DNA of 64,000 bases from Colias croceus. Lineage: Eukaryota; Arthropoda; Insecta; Lepidoptera; Pieridae. Made by a program: the position numbers and the translations under genes. The stretch spans positions 6,286,501 to 6,350,500 of the forward strand of contig NC_059553.1 in NCBI RefSeq assembly GCF_905220415.1, given 5' to 3'. Positions 26,262-39,607 of the stretch are shown in pieces (position 1 is the first letter of the stretch; the number at the start of each line of letters is the position of its first letter). Under the pieces are notes generated by a model. The model worked only from the letters and a program-made list of their open reading frames with translations. It made no database searches and was not told the DNA's origin.

Positions 26262-28454
26262 ATAGAATAAAATATAAAAAGACATAGGTGTTCGCCTAAA
26301 ATTATTTTTTATATTGCAAACGCCGCTTTGTATTTCACTTTTGATCTTTCGCAACTATACTCAATGAAATTTAAGTAAATGTCTGTAAGTATCTCACGTC
26401 TTAATAAATAGGCTTACCAAAATAAGCGAAAAAGCCACGAACAAACATTCACATAACATTGACATCATTAACTTATTCCTTTATGCCGTAAGAATGGATA
26501 TTGAAATAGATTTTTGTTATCCTTAGCATGAAAGGGCTTTGTTATATTTGAACAAATCCGAGCATTCTGCCTTCGCAAGCATGTGTCGAAAATGTGTTTC
26601 ATTTGTTCTGACATCTTGTATTTTAGAAACGGGAATTTTGTTTATTTAATACGGTATTTACTTGTGTTCTCCTTCAGTTGTTATTCTTAAAATTTTCAAG
26701 GTAATGTGTAAAACAACGCAACGTTATGAATTATTAACGTAACTCGATAAGTTGTGTACGAACTGAATTTACGTAGATCAATTATGTAATGAATTTCATT
26801 TATTTATAAAAAAAATATTAGAGTCATATTATGGGCATTGATAATATTTTATGACATCCTATATTGCATTTTTCAATTGCATTTAATACAAAAATAATTT
26901 CACGGCTTCAAAATATAACGCCACATTCGTCGCACCCAATCTCAGAGCTGCTAATTGGTTTTTCTTTCACCCCTTTAAAATTCAGCACCCATAACAATTG
27001 CCCCAAATGGAGGCGGAACTACTCAATCCTCTTAGCTGAGAGTGGGAAGGAATAAATCGAATCTTTCCCCAATTCTCATCGTGTCAAGCTGACGAAGCAT
27101 AAAATCGATAGCAACTCGACGAAGAGATCTCCGGGCCTCACGCATCCGCTATATCGATTGTTCCCGGCATCTATTTTACTCAGAAGTCAGAACAGGTGCT
27201 CCTGTTTATACGATTTAGTGTTACACTAAAAATTCCAACCGTGAAGATCGCCACGTTTAGATTAATACAATTTATATCTATCAAGTATCAACAGTGTCGA
27301 TTTTGGCTTAACTTTGTCGCTCATAGGGGTTTTTATTTTTACCATTTAGATAAATATTATGAAGCACATTACTTTAAACATATAAATAAATTTTAACACC
27401 TAGTTAGATTCTATTTTGATGTGAGCCAACTAAAATGCCATCCTTATTTGTATTTGCTTACTTAGCGGTGATGAATATAATTGCCTCGCAACAATTAGCT
27501 TGAAATGTCTAACAGGGAAATCGTATTATCCCAAAGAGAGAGCAGACGGAAAGCGAAAAACCTCAGCAAACAAGACTCGTGTAATTTTACCTTAGACATG
27601 ATCTCAACAGCTACAAGTTTGCTTTTAAACTATTTTCTTCATACAAAATTTGGTTTGAGATTCAAGTCCATCAAAATTGAAAAGTTTGTCGATATAATAC
27701 ATATTTAAAGATTTACAGAACTGATGGCAATGATTACTTTCGTATATATTACGTTGATGAGTAAACATACGATGTCACATTTACACAGCTTAATTAGGTA
27801 CACGAAAAGTATAATGAATATAGTTTAAAATTCAACGGTAATTACACAATGTGCGACCACGCTATCTATACCTACATATACCTATCAATTTTATCGATCT
27901 CTACAATTAGCTGTGAATGTAAAATCGTCTGCAGTCTAGTAGGTACGTGTTTGTAATTAAATACATCCGTCGTCTAGTCCAAATGTGTGACAAAATATTA
28001 ATCCAACTAACTATTACTACATTTAATATAGAAGATTTCTTCTATGACCACTGAGTTTGAACTCATATGTTAATAATATACAAATAAGCTATTGATGTAG
28101 CTGAGTAGTAATTTTGGCACAAACATTTTGTATTTCTGTTTACCTATACTAAAACTGTTTATTTTTTTCAATCCAATTCCGTAAATAAACAACAGGAAAT
28201 TGAATTAAAATTCGTTACGCAGTACTGAATCAAATCAAAGTGAATCTCGCGTAGTGACCAAAACTCGATCGTTTCAGACCGCTTTCAATACCTACGTCTA
28301 TTTCAACTGCATTTCAGTTATAGGTATAGTTGAATGCAATCAATTGCTTCAAGCTCAAAAAAAAGCAATAGATTCGTCATATTTAATGTTTCATGTTACC
28401 TTGTGAATGTGTAACGCAACGAAATAAAATATTATTAAGTTATTGAAATTGAAA

Positions 28455-28653
28455 TCTATACTAATATCATAAAGCTGAAGAGTTTGTTGTTTGTTTGTTT
28501 GAACGCACTAATCTCGGGAACTACTGGTCCGATTTGAAAAATTCTTTCGGTGTTAGAAAGCCCATTTATCGAGGAAGGTTATAGGCTATATTTCATCACG
28601 CTACGGGCAACAGGAGTGGAGCCACGGGGGTGAAACCGCGCGGAGCAGCTAGT
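28455..28653 (-). repeat. LINE/SINE 3'-end type fragment
   Basis: Runs from TCTATACTAATATCATAAAG through GAACTACTGGTCCGATTTG and CCCATTTATCGAGGAAGG to GCGGAGCAGCTAGT. This is a common lepidopteran repeat layout, read here in reverse orientation. No coding sequence. Confidence 0.7.
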
Positions 28654-29013
28654 TCTTTATAAAGTACATTTAAATATGTGTGAAAATGTACGATCATATT
28701 ACATACAAACAGAACACTGGTGTTTTAAAAGCATTTAGTTTCAACTTCATAAAAGTAATAAACCGGGCAAATATTTGAAAACGTTCATGTTGCGAAGGCT
28801 TCGAATTCAAATGCAGAAAAATGTGTGCCCAGTGGGTTGGGTAGTTCTGACTCCACGCTAAGCTAATATTTGGCAGTTATGCAAAATGGCTGCCAGCCAG
28901 CTGCTCTGCCAACGCCTGCAATAACTGCGAGAACGAAGCCTATTTTTATTTATGGGGTACGAGATTTTGTATCTGTCGAATATGCGAATTGTAAAGGGGC
29001 TGAAATTAACTTT

Positions 29014-29119
29014 TGATTTCGTTTGTATTGCTTGATATTATTTTATTAAAGTGACAACAATCCGCGGTGATTTAGTTTGTATTGCTTGATATTATTTTAT
29101 TAATGTGACAACAATCCGC
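29014..29119. repeat. Tandem duplication, two units, period 54 bp
   Basis: Units at 29014-29065 and 29068-29119 differ at only two sites. Both contain TTTGTATTGCTTGATATT and end CAACAATCCGC. An inverted CGCGGATTG follows at 29131-29139, so the second unit end can also form a small hairpin. Confidence 0.85.
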
Positions 29120-32100
29120 AACTATTGAGTCGCGGATTGCTGGAGCTGGACTTATATATTTATTCTTTAAACCTACGAAAGACTTCGTACTTTGCTCCAC
29201 TAACAAATCGAACTAACAAACTAGCTCTTAGAAAACAACCGTATTCAATATAATTAAAGTGTACACTTGATGTAGAAAGAACAACTGAACTCTCTTATTT
29301 TCTCCACTATACAAACCATACTCTGATCGAGTGATCTGATAGAGTGTGTTTACACAAACTACCTACTAGTTTTATTATCAACCCCTATAACTACTCGTAA
29401 ACTAATGATGCTCATATTTCTAGTGCTGAAGACAATTAAGTTCGCAACGAGGCTGAATCCAAAACCTTGACTCGTTGATCACGAACTTTTTTTTATCAAA
29501 ACATTAATAAATGACGTGACGTGTGCACAGACTAATTGCTTTTGTATTGAATAATGCAAACTGCAGCAATTACGCTATACGAGTAAAAACATAAGATCGT
29601 CTTGTATCTATTGAATGTCGGTAAAAACGATCTTGAATATTTCCTAATATTCCTGCATTGCGTTGCGATCTTTCTAATTTATTTCATCGCTATTTTTCCA
29701 CTTTAAGTAACTTTATTTTCTTCTGTTTCTTAGTATCGATCAAACAAATCTTACATAACTTGAAGTAGTTTCCACATACCGAAACAATCGCGTGACCACC
29801 TAACCCTTTAACCTACGAACCTTATGGAACCTTAGTGCATTAGTAGCGTATAAATTAGATTAGTATATCTAACTCGATTAACCCGTTTTACACACGAACC
29901 TTAGTCGAAGTTTAATAACGAAATATTCCATTTAATCAAGCGATAAGCATCAATGATTTTCTAGTTTGATCTTGCCGACATTTGAGAGGCTGAACTGTAT
30001 ATTTACAGTTAACAGATCATATTAGATTGTATTGTGTATATCTAAATCTACAAATTTTATAAAAAAAATAATTGTTTATAAATCCCAAATAGAATTCAAT
30101 TTGAGGGCGACATCGAATAATGATTTGAACAGTGTCGAGTTTGCTCTAGATACAGTATTGCTGCGTCAGAAAATAATAAGAGTTAATTGGCTTCATATAA
30201 ATGCAGTAGTCGTCAATAATTTATAAGGAATTGTGTTCATGTATTTGAATTAAGCGTGCGGCCCATAATAATGCTTGTTACAGCTATTTATTAGATACAT
30301 TAGACTATTTATCGTTTGTAGAAACTATTTATTTTCATCTCATTTTATTTTCCTCTTCACCAACATGTACTTAAGTGATTTGTTTAGTATTTATATGTAT
30401 ATAAATTACGCAATTTCTTATGGGACTTCAAAGAACCTCAATATAAAATGTATAACCATTGCCACCACTGTATCTAAAGGTATGTTAGTACTATTAAGTA
30501 TTCTGTGCTAAAGGTGAAACTACGATTTTATTTATAGGTAACTTCAATAATTTATTCACTCGGTAAAGGTATACGTTAACAGTGAAAGAATCTAAAACTA
30601 TCGCGTAGTATTTGGATTATACATAACATAAAAACAAATGCTCTCTTTAATATTAGTTCAGATTACATCTGTCTTCAATCACAAATTTAACCGAATAATT
30701 ATACTCGTTTTACTCGTAACAAACTCGTAACATAACACCCAGCCGATATCAGCAATACGTGTCATTTGTAATAGTTGTAAAAAGTTTGAATTACACGCAA
30801 AGACCTTCAATAATATGATCGTAAAATGTAATACCTACCAAATGCGAAACTTGAGAACTCTGTATTTAATATACTTTGGTTAACTTATTGTAAGTTAGAT
30901 GATATATTATTACTGTGATAAAAAGATAGCGATTGCACATAATTAATAATCTTTACTCTCATGCTCAATTATAGGTTTATTCCAGATATTGGAAAATACG
31001 TTTATTTTGATACATATGTATCAAGTGCAATATTTTAAGTTCCCCGACGCGTACATAATATGTAATGTAAGATATCTAACAAGACCACACTATAAGAATC
31101 TCGCATAATTTCAACCATGCATTGCATTTACAGAGCCGACTTTGTATTTATTATTCCGATAGCGATAACACGTACGTTCGTCTGACGTTCAGTTTTTGCT
31201 TCATTTAAACGATTTAATCTATAAATGATTTCTAATATATTTATCCATGCAATATGTGAATAGTAATGGATTGAATAGCATTAGAGTGAAAATGCAAATG
31301 TGTTTTAACTAGCAGTTCGTTTAAGTGAATGAAAGCAAGTCAAAATATTGGAATAGTTACGCAATGTGACACGGCTGCGACAATTGACCGACACGGATGA
31401 CATCATGTAACCGGCCTCCACACTCCATAAGTCACTATGTACATTAATCGGTGGTGTCGAAACATAGGGCTCTTGACTAGTTTGACTGCGCCCATTTAGT
31501 TCGTTTCGATCTATTTAACACATCATATTTATTATTACGTCACCTGTATTTGAGAAACATGAACTTCCATTTAATTTATTAAGAAATCATTGATAGGTAT
31601 AACTTTTATATACCTATAGGTAGGTATAACGTCGTGTAGGGTTCCCTTCTTTATATTTTATCCCTAATTAAAATTGTCTGAATAGTCAATACGGGTAAAA
31701 CACATTCAAAGAAGTTCTTAATGGACGTAAAGATATGTAAGTTATTGTTTGTTCAATGAATGAGACCGTCTAGTGTCGGTGAACCTGTTCTTAATGAAAG
31801 ACAGGTGAAATATGAATAAATAAAGCGTTTCCAAGACGTCGAGTGGATATAATGCAGTTATTATTCTTGGTACGATATTCCGTGTAAGTACAATGTTATT
31901 TTAGTAACAATGTTGTCTACTGAATAATATAGGTATAGGAATTAAGGTAATGTTACACAATCTTTGTAATAAGAACGGCTCCGAATTCCCAGTCTTTTTA
32001 AGCTGTCACAACTAAGCTTCTTAAGTGAAGCTTTCAACGGACGAAAAAGTCCGCGTTAGGGTTTCAGCTTATTCGTATAAGCCTTATTCGTAAGCTCCCC

Positions 32101-35100
32101 CACATTAATTGTTTAACAAGTTAACAACGAATAGATATTTGTACAATACCACTGACATGCTCCATTACATCCCCTATTTCAATTTCTGTATAATTGTTCC
32201 CTAAATTAATTACTGTAACAGCTGCTATCGATTTACGAGCCAATTAAAAGGCAATAAGAAAAATTGATCGCCGTGTTATTTTAACTGCCATGGGATAAAA
32301 TATAATGGATTGAACAATTTGGTGGTCTGAGTTTTTCTGGTTTATTGACTCTTTTATACTTTCTCTACAAAAAGACCAAGAGGCATCTTATTTTGTAACG
32401 AGACGTGATGTGTGAATGTTTGAGAAGCTTTAGATGCATGTGTCCTTTTTATAAAGGTTAGATGTATTAGAAGCAATGTAAAAGTTAACTATTCAGATGG
32501 ATATACGATACGATAAATACGATATTTCAATAAAACTTAACTAAGTATACAATGGTACAAACAACTCATACTTGCACACTATCGCGAAATATTTAAAATC
32601 GACCGATATGCCCCTTTCCCTTATTTCAATTCATAAACGTTAATTCGTTAAGATCAATAAAAATCGAACAAGCGAACATTTTTCACAAGTTAACACATGA
32701 GATTAGTTATTTTTAGCTTTGCTTACATTACCGACGTGAAGGATGCATGAACTTGCTAAGTATATTGGTACATAGTGATTCATCAGTGAACTCATGTAGA
32801 CACTGGGTTGAATCCATAGAGATCTTTTCTGTGATCTGTGGTTGAATCAAACCAACGCATATGTGTGCAAGACGTAAATCATTTTATGACTGCAATTTAT
32901 TTTTTTAAAGTGAAACTTCTTTAGGCGCGATGAGAGTAAAATTTCAAGATCGCGTCATGACAATACCGTCACGTCATGGAGTAAGGCGACGATTTTGGTA
33001 TAACTTTGAATCTTGCTAAAGAACTTGACACTTCTGACACGTGTGCTCAGCAGACACGCTCGAAGAAGAAGTTAAAGTATTGTATATTAAAGGGATTTTT
33101 AAACGTAGTCATTATTGAGGAATAGTAAAATAATGAAACGTATGTATAAAACTACGACTAATTTTAGTTCAATTATAATGAACCGTATACCTGGTATAAA
33201 GCTACAAAAGACTAGAACATTTGTTTACAAGTAGATACTTATACCTACTACACTTTAAAATCTATTATAATTAATGTAAAATGTCCCAGAAAGATTTTCC
33301 GCATAGCATTAAGCTTACAACTTCCTTATTAATCTCTTGAGATATTCACGATTCTTAAAATATTTAAACGTTTAGAAGCGAAAGTAATTGGGAAAGTTTT
33401 AATGAATAATAAATTGAAAACAGCAAAGGTGGTGTTGAGTTTTTCTTGTTTTTATTATATTGGAGAGATTCTTGTGTGTATCAACAATGTTTTTATTAAC
33501 CTTGCTGATACATAATAGATGATATTTTGTAGATTAAATTTGTTTCGTTTTAGGGAACTAACACTTTCATGACGTGTGTGAAAATAGACCAAAATTATTT
33601 TATGTTTTGATGTGCTCTAATAAATTCATTCACTTAATTGCCTATAAATGACTATTTGTGCTTTATCGTTTACAGGCGTTATAAAACCATAAACAGTAAA
33701 AATTTAAAAGTATACCTACCTATCTTAGTAAAAACGGGAACACATTGTTCAAATAAAAATGTTCAGTTTATGCGCTCATTGTGAGTTACAAAGCCTTAAG
33801 AAAATTCCAAACGTTTATTCCGCTCGTATAACGCAATATTCTCAAATAGAATTCCGCTCGATAAAATATTTTAAATCTAGCAGCCGTTGTAAAAGCCAAC
33901 TCTATCCTCTGTAGAGTCCATGAAGTTTATTGAATGAACCTTTTCAACCACTTTGTTTCAAACTGTGCCAGGACTCGGGACAGAATGCGACACGCTTGAG
34001 TTTGTGGCGGCGGAAATGTTGTTTGTTGCTAGTTGTCTGTGTATGATGTAGGTACTTAACGAACACAATAATACTTTATGTACATTTGGCGTATAGTAGG
34101 TACAACGTTTTCGCACATATATAACGATTTCTTTATAATTTATGTGAGAAAAATGCCAGAATTCCAAGTAAAATGTATATACATAATTTATTGCAAAATG
34201 AGCAAAGCTGTGCCGCGGTCATGAAATCATAACCATCATACAGCGGTACGACGGATGTTATGCCCTGTGTACGTTCCGCGAAGTTTTAATAGCCTCTCAG
34301 ATATCCAACGAAATTATGTCTAACAGTTCTATAGAGCGGTGAGCGCCTGAGCGGTTCTTTGCGCAAAATAATTGGACTTATTAAGTTAATAATTAATTCC
34401 GCTCGCTCTTCGTGCTGTGGTTGTTGGAGTCGTACTTCGTAGTACAAAGACGGTTACTTAAGTTTTGAATTACACTGAAATTGTCACTATTTCTTCGTAC
34501 TACGTTATAAAATTTTCTATAAAACGACTCGCTGCACACGCAATCCGTCAGCTATTTTTCCCTTTTATAATATGCCACGTTACGTTGAAATTTTATAGCT
34601 ATATTCCAGGATTAATCCTAAGCTCTACTTAGAAATTTTTATACTTTTTTATTAGTTCCCTACAAGCAATAATGAATCTAACTGATTCGTATTTGATTAC
34701 AGATTTGCGTGATGACAACGACTTGAATTTCGCCAAATCATGCCAAGTCAATATTCATTTAAATCGAGGTCAACTCTTGTAATAATTTATTGCTATTGTT
34801 GTTTCAGGTTTTAAAGTTCCTGCAACGCCGTCCATCGCGGCATAAATATACACAAGTAAGCTATTTTGGTTTAAAAACTAGTTCATAACTGATGAATAAT
34901 GAACAACAGTTATTATTAACAGGTTTATGACCACTGAATATAGAATAATGTTTACCAGGCTTTTTACCATAATAGTAAAAAATGTATGATAAAGGAACCG
35001 AATTGTGGCAATGTTACATTATGTTTTGCGTGCTTAAAAAAGAAAATTATTTCCTGATCAAATCGACACGATTTTTAACAATAGCGTTATTGAAGCGTGT

Positions 35101-35168
35101 ATGACATGGGGCTAAAATCGAAGTGTCTGTTTGTACCACGTTTGTATTGTAGTGGGTACAAATGACTG

Positions 35169-35347
35169 TCAAGTGTTACAGGCACTTTGTTGTGGGTCTA
35201 ACCAGCGTGGGTTAGTGCACTGTCTAGACGGGGTGTTCGTAACGCGTAAATCACTCCTTCCGACATCTCCTGCATACAAGTCTGGGTACTGCTGAAACAT
35301 TTGCGCGATTAGCAGGGGATCTACAGTATCGTAGACGTTGAACGTGT
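35169..35347 (-). pseudogene. Unassigned exon-like open frame
   Basis: On the minus strand a good acceptor (CTATTTCTTATAG) is followed by 58 open codons and TGA. The peptide has balanced, protein-like composition, including VYDTVDPLLIAQMFQQYPDL and a later segment with two cysteines around TNPRWLDPQQSA. I do not recognise the family. No matching upstream exons were found at higher coordinates. The plus strand is also partly open here. It may be a lone exon of a gene fragment, a captured sequence or chance. Confidence 0.25.
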
Positions 35348-36470
35348 CTATAAGAAATAGTTGTTAAGATTAGCGTACATAAAAACTTTTAAAGTTTTAA
35401 TTACAAGTTGCTTAGTAATCGTGTAGTGACAAAGTAATCGTAAGAAAATACAATACCTATATGTATTTGCAAATTTTGCTGAAGGTTATTGTTGTGTACA
35501 ATACAATTATTGAAAATGTGGGTCATTCTTGAGGAACTGGTTAAATAAATATCATAAGCCTTAACCTTAATGTATTTCTCCTTTTGTGAATGCATACAAA
35601 GTGCATTTATAGTTTATACAGTATTTCATTAAAACGTGCATTAATTGTTATCAAATATCAACACTTTATACAAGTTCGAAGCAAATTTATGATAAGAACA
35701 ATCTGGTCAAAATCCCATGGAAATCTTTCAATTCTCTACCCTTATACGAGTATAGTATTTATCCATACATATACACGTATACGTTATACACACACATGCA
35801 AACCACGTTCAGTCTGGAGAGAGACAAATAAATCCCAGATCCGATGCGTCCACAATAAAGGACTATATAGGTCTGGTGCGGTGTAAATCACGGCTGACGA
35901 TCACATTATGTAGTGAGCTCTTCGAATTGCCAGCGAATTCATTTTAAAATGGACTCACAAAAAATGCTGCTTTTATCGTGTTTTTTACGCCACGGTTTAT
36001 TGCTCTTTCGAACTGAGTTTGAGATTTATGGTGAATGGGAGAGAATTGGTTACATTTGAGTATAATAGAATGTATTCTTTTTAGCTTTTATGTCTTACAC
36101 ATGCTCATCGTTTAGAAATTTCTACGATGGCTATAAGATAACATTTTGAAGAAAAGTTCTGGTGTTGAAAGAGAATGAAATGATGTTAAGCTCCAAATTT
36201 TTTGAGAAATAGACAACCATTAACACATGGATATAAATACTAAAGAACCATCTAATAATACATTAACATAATTAGGATCAAAACGTTATGAAAGGAAATA
36301 ACTAATGATGTCCACGTAACGCATCTATTCGATCTGGTAGCTTGGAAACGCATGGCCCTTCATAAATTTTAAAAGAAACAGTTGTTTAGTTCCGCTATTT
36401 ATAGATAGGTACAGTATCTTGGGAATTCTCGTCGCATCTTTTATAGTTACCAGAAACATTCCGATTATAA

Positions 36471-36509
36471 AAAAAACATACCGGCCGAATTGATAACCTC
36501 CTCCTTTTT
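36471..36509 (+). repeat. Fragment of the CCGGCCGAATTGATAAC repeat
   Basis: Shares AAAACATACCGGCCGAATTG and ATAACCTCCTCCTTTTT with the larger copy ending near 53757, so it is a short remnant of the same interspersed repeat. Confidence 0.7.
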
Positions 36510-36598
36510 CACAGGCGTTTAAAAAATAAATATAGAAATTAGTTTATTTAAGAATATGAAATCTTTTATGAAAGGCGCAATTATAATAATTAGACTTA

Positions 36599-36773
36599 GG
36601 GCCGATTTTTCAATCCTTGGTTAAAATTTATCCGTCCAATAAAGTATTACACGAACATATTAAAATGTCACCTGTAAACTGTCAAATACAGACAATTAGA
36701 ATACAGTTTTGAAATGGTAGTTTAATACGTTATTCGATGAATAAGTTTTAACCAAAGATTGAAAAATCAGCCC
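36599..36773. mobile_element. PIF/Harbinger-like MITE, copy A (175 bp)
   Basis: Ends GGGCCGATTTTTCAATCC and GGATTGAAAAATCAGCCC (the latter read on the complementary strand) form inverted repeats that extend to about 40 bases. TTA flanks both sides (36596-36598, 36774-36776), the usual target duplication of PIF/Harbinger elements. A second copy in opposite orientation is at 39440-39607. Confidence 0.75.
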
Positions 36774-37498
36774 TTAGGTAGGTATAGGTACTGGATAATC
36801 ATTGAATAAAAATGTTCATCCAGATCTCAAACATGGGCAAAAGACATAAAAATGTACAATAGAACTTTTGTCCCACATAAACCTACACCACGAAATAAAT
36901 ATAACTATGACACATAATTGGTCATAAATGTAAAACTGATATAGATACTTATACTGTATACCTATATGTAGGTATGTTTGCACATTGCTAAATATATTAA
37001 TAATTGCAATTAGCATAGAAACGTTACAATACATTATAATAATTAAGTATACATAACATACTCATTAAAACTGCTGACAAATTATTATAAACTAGTGGAC
37101 CTAACTAGGTCTCACATATCAACGCGTACCTACTTATTTATAAAAAAAAATCCGAAAAAATGTTCAATAAAAGCTTCCTGCAAAATACATTTACTACTAA
37201 TTAAATTTCTAACAACTGCGTTGACCTTACCAGATCATAAAACTAGGCCTCATAGAGCAGTTTAGTGCGTGTAATAATAGTGTTACGACTTGGCACATGC
37301 TAGGCCTATCACCTGATTTCGGCTGCCAATTCATTAAGATACTGAGTCATTGACTGTTATATAGAAGTTGCATAATCTCCTGAAATATCACACACGTAAC
37401 TAAAGCATAATTTGTCGAGCACACAACAAATAACTTTACTAGAAGTAAATACAGTTTTACTAGCAAAGTTGTATATAAATATAATTTTCATAGACACT

Positions 37499-37716
37499 AG
37501 TTAAATTCACTTTCCAGTGAATTAATAAAAAGAATCATATTTCTTAAATGATTTTAATTAAAAAGTAAAATTACATTATACGTGTTATTATGAGCACGAT
37601 GCTTCACAATATGTTTTTATTCTAATATTATAATTTAAAGGAATAAAACGTTCTCACGAACGAAAGCACACCGTCAGCGCTTCACATTACATGTAGCGTA
37701 GGGTTGTCACATAACT
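37499..37716 (-). repeat. 3' LTR (minus-strand sense), 218 bp
   Basis: Identical base for base to 40947-41164 as far as I could compare. It includes AATAAA-type signals. The adjacent polypurine tract is at about 37717-37727 on the complementary strand. Confidence 0.92.
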
Positions 37717-38397
37717 CCTCCCCCCGCAGATCCGCAACTATTTTAGGACATTGAGTGAAAATGTTGCGGCAGGATCAACTTCTGGGGCTGATGTTTTCTG
37801 TGTTTTCTGAATATTCATTTTCTTTAATTTGTAGCGACGATAGCACAGGAACATTGAAGTGGCCGCTGCGCTCAGTAGCTAAAGATGTAAAGTGGTATTG
37901 TCGTATGGTAGATGGAGTGCAGTCCCAAGGTTTTTTAGCGTTCTCGTCGGAATATTACTGATTGGTGCAATTAAAATTTTTGTAGGTGTATCTTTAATTT
38001 CATTATTAATATTTGTAATAGTGAGGTCGTCAGTACGTAGTAGACATGTGCGCCGATGCTCATTTGACCGGCGGCGGCGTCTAGCATCTAATTTGCCGGC
38101 GGCGGCGGCGTCATCGGCGTAATCGGCGTGGATGGGGAAAATGAGTAAAATACGCCTAAATCTCCATTAAATTTCTTATTTATTTCCATATAACATCAAT
38201 ATGGCGTTTATTTGAGATCACACATTGTATAAAATCTAAATTATATTAATAACAAAAAAAAATCTTTATGGCGACAATCAAAATCAGAAAAAAAACAAGG
38301 AATTATAAAATAGAGAAGTACTCACTCAACCGTCCACATCATCTTCATCAAACTTTCTTTTAGCTTTGTCCCAGAAGTATACAACTGGTACCTACTG

Positions 38398-38722
38398 GTA
38401 TTAGAAACGATGATCGTATAGTGGCCGAATGCTGGAAATATTTTAGTGGATGTGACCCCAAGGATATGCTCGACGGAAACATACTTCGTTATTGGATGGA
38501 AAAGAAGGATAGTCTGCTATGAGTTATCCTTGGCTGTTTAACTGCGTTAGGGCGATATTGAGCGTTACCGCCACGAGCACACCAAGCGACCAAGTTTTTT
38601 CAGTCGCAGGATTAACCATTACGGCTAAAAGGTCACGGTTAAGTCCTACTTCAGTCGACAGAATAATATTTATACATGCCAATTATGACATGTGCAAGAA
38701 ACAAGTACAAAAGGTAAAATAA
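38398..38722 (+). pseudogene. hAT transposase C-terminal dimerisation domain, frameshifted
   Basis: The frame at 38519-38722 has the hATC order: SYPWLFNC, then STPSDQVFSVAG, then RSRLSPTSVDRIIFIHAN, ending at a TAA. The preceding helix, WKYFSGCDPKDML...YWMEKKDS, sits in another frame just upstream and ends at TGA, so a frameshift breaks the gene near 38515. The DDE catalytic part is missing. Confidence 0.8.
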
Positions 38723-38923
38723 TCTTGTCATTTATATTTTTCTCTTAGAGCGAAAGAAACTATCTCACTGTGCCCATTCGCCTTCTTTTCTTGTATATCA
38801 GACTCCCTGACGGTTTCTCGCACAAAGCAGATATAAAGGAAACTCTCGTTTCCCCTTTTTCCTCAAGGTCTTTGTCAACCGACATTCCTTGGAAACGGCA
38901 ATCAAGAAGAGCTGCCGCGATTG

Positions 38924-39372
38924 TTAATTTATTATTAATTTATTGAGGGGGGGGGGGGAGGCAAGTATCTTCGCCTCGCGGCGGTGCTGAAGAAAAAAAC
39001 TCCAGACGGCCGGAGTCTAGGGCGACTGAGTGAGGTACCTACGGACTATCCGAGCGTTGTCCAGCAGGACTGCCCGCTGTATCCCCACTGTCATGGGCTT
39101 CACCGGTAAATCCAACCTCCTTAAATATTGTTTTAAGGAGGTAGGAACCAGCCCATTGGTGGACATAACTATGGGGATTATCTCGGCAGACACACCGTCC
39201 CACATCTCGACAACCTCGTGCGCCAGATCCAGATATTTGAGCCGTTTATCTGACTCGGCCTCAACAAGAGTGTCGTCATGTGGAATAGTGATGTCTACCA
39301 AGAAAATCCTAGAAGTTGCTCGGTCCACCACCACAATATCAGCTCTATTCGCTAGAATAGTCTTGTCCTGTT
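38924..39372 (-). mobile_element. 3' end of a non-LTR retrotransposon with endonuclease-like domain
   Basis: The minus frame from about 39371 to 39017 has an I-V-V-V-D stretch, then FLVDITIPHDDTLVEAESDK, LKYLDLAHEV, IIPIVMSTNGLVP and ARIVRRYL. This resembles the C-terminus of LINEs of the R2/restriction-like-endonuclease type, where a PD...D-(I/V)-x-x-P motif forms the active site. Here the expected Pro-Asp is Ala-Asp. It is 5'-truncated by a stop near 39372. A C12 run (G12 on plus, 38947-38958) and an AT-rich tail end it. Confidence 0.65.
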
Positions 39373-39439
39373 AATTGATTATTATTATATTTTAAAATAC
39401 TAAGTAAGTATAAGTGTAAGATAGAGTGCTTTATTTTTA

Positions 39440-39607
39440 GGGCTGATTTTTCAATCCTAGGTTAAAATTTATTCGTTGAATAACGTATCCATTTCAAAAA
39501 TGTATTCTAATTACCTGCATTTGACAGTTTACAGGTGACATTTTAATATTATCGTGTAATAATTTATTGGACGGATAAGTTTTAACCAAGGATTGAAAAA
39601 TCAACCC
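39440..39607. mobile_element. PIF/Harbinger-like MITE, copy B (168 bp)
   Basis: Ends GGGCTGATTTTTCAATCC and GATTGAAAAATCAACCC. Internal sequence matches copy A (36599-36773) in opposite orientation, including CTGTCAAATRCAG-type and GGTGACATTTTAATAT-type segments. It lies inside the hAT element. The flanks are TTA and ATA, so one side of the target duplication has changed. Confidence 0.75.

Noticed and set aside
35590..35886. 98-codon plus-strand frame rich in Ile, Tyr and His
   Set aside because: Composition follows the AT-rich DNA and a short (CATA)n-like stretch; no family features.
38947..38958. Run of 12 G considered as a regulatory element
   Set aside because: Sits at the 3' end of the LINE fragment and is better explained as part of that element or as slippage.
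39030..39374. Plus-strand 114-codon frame
   Set aside because: Shadow of the minus-strand LINE endonuclease-like fragment, which carries recognisable motifs.
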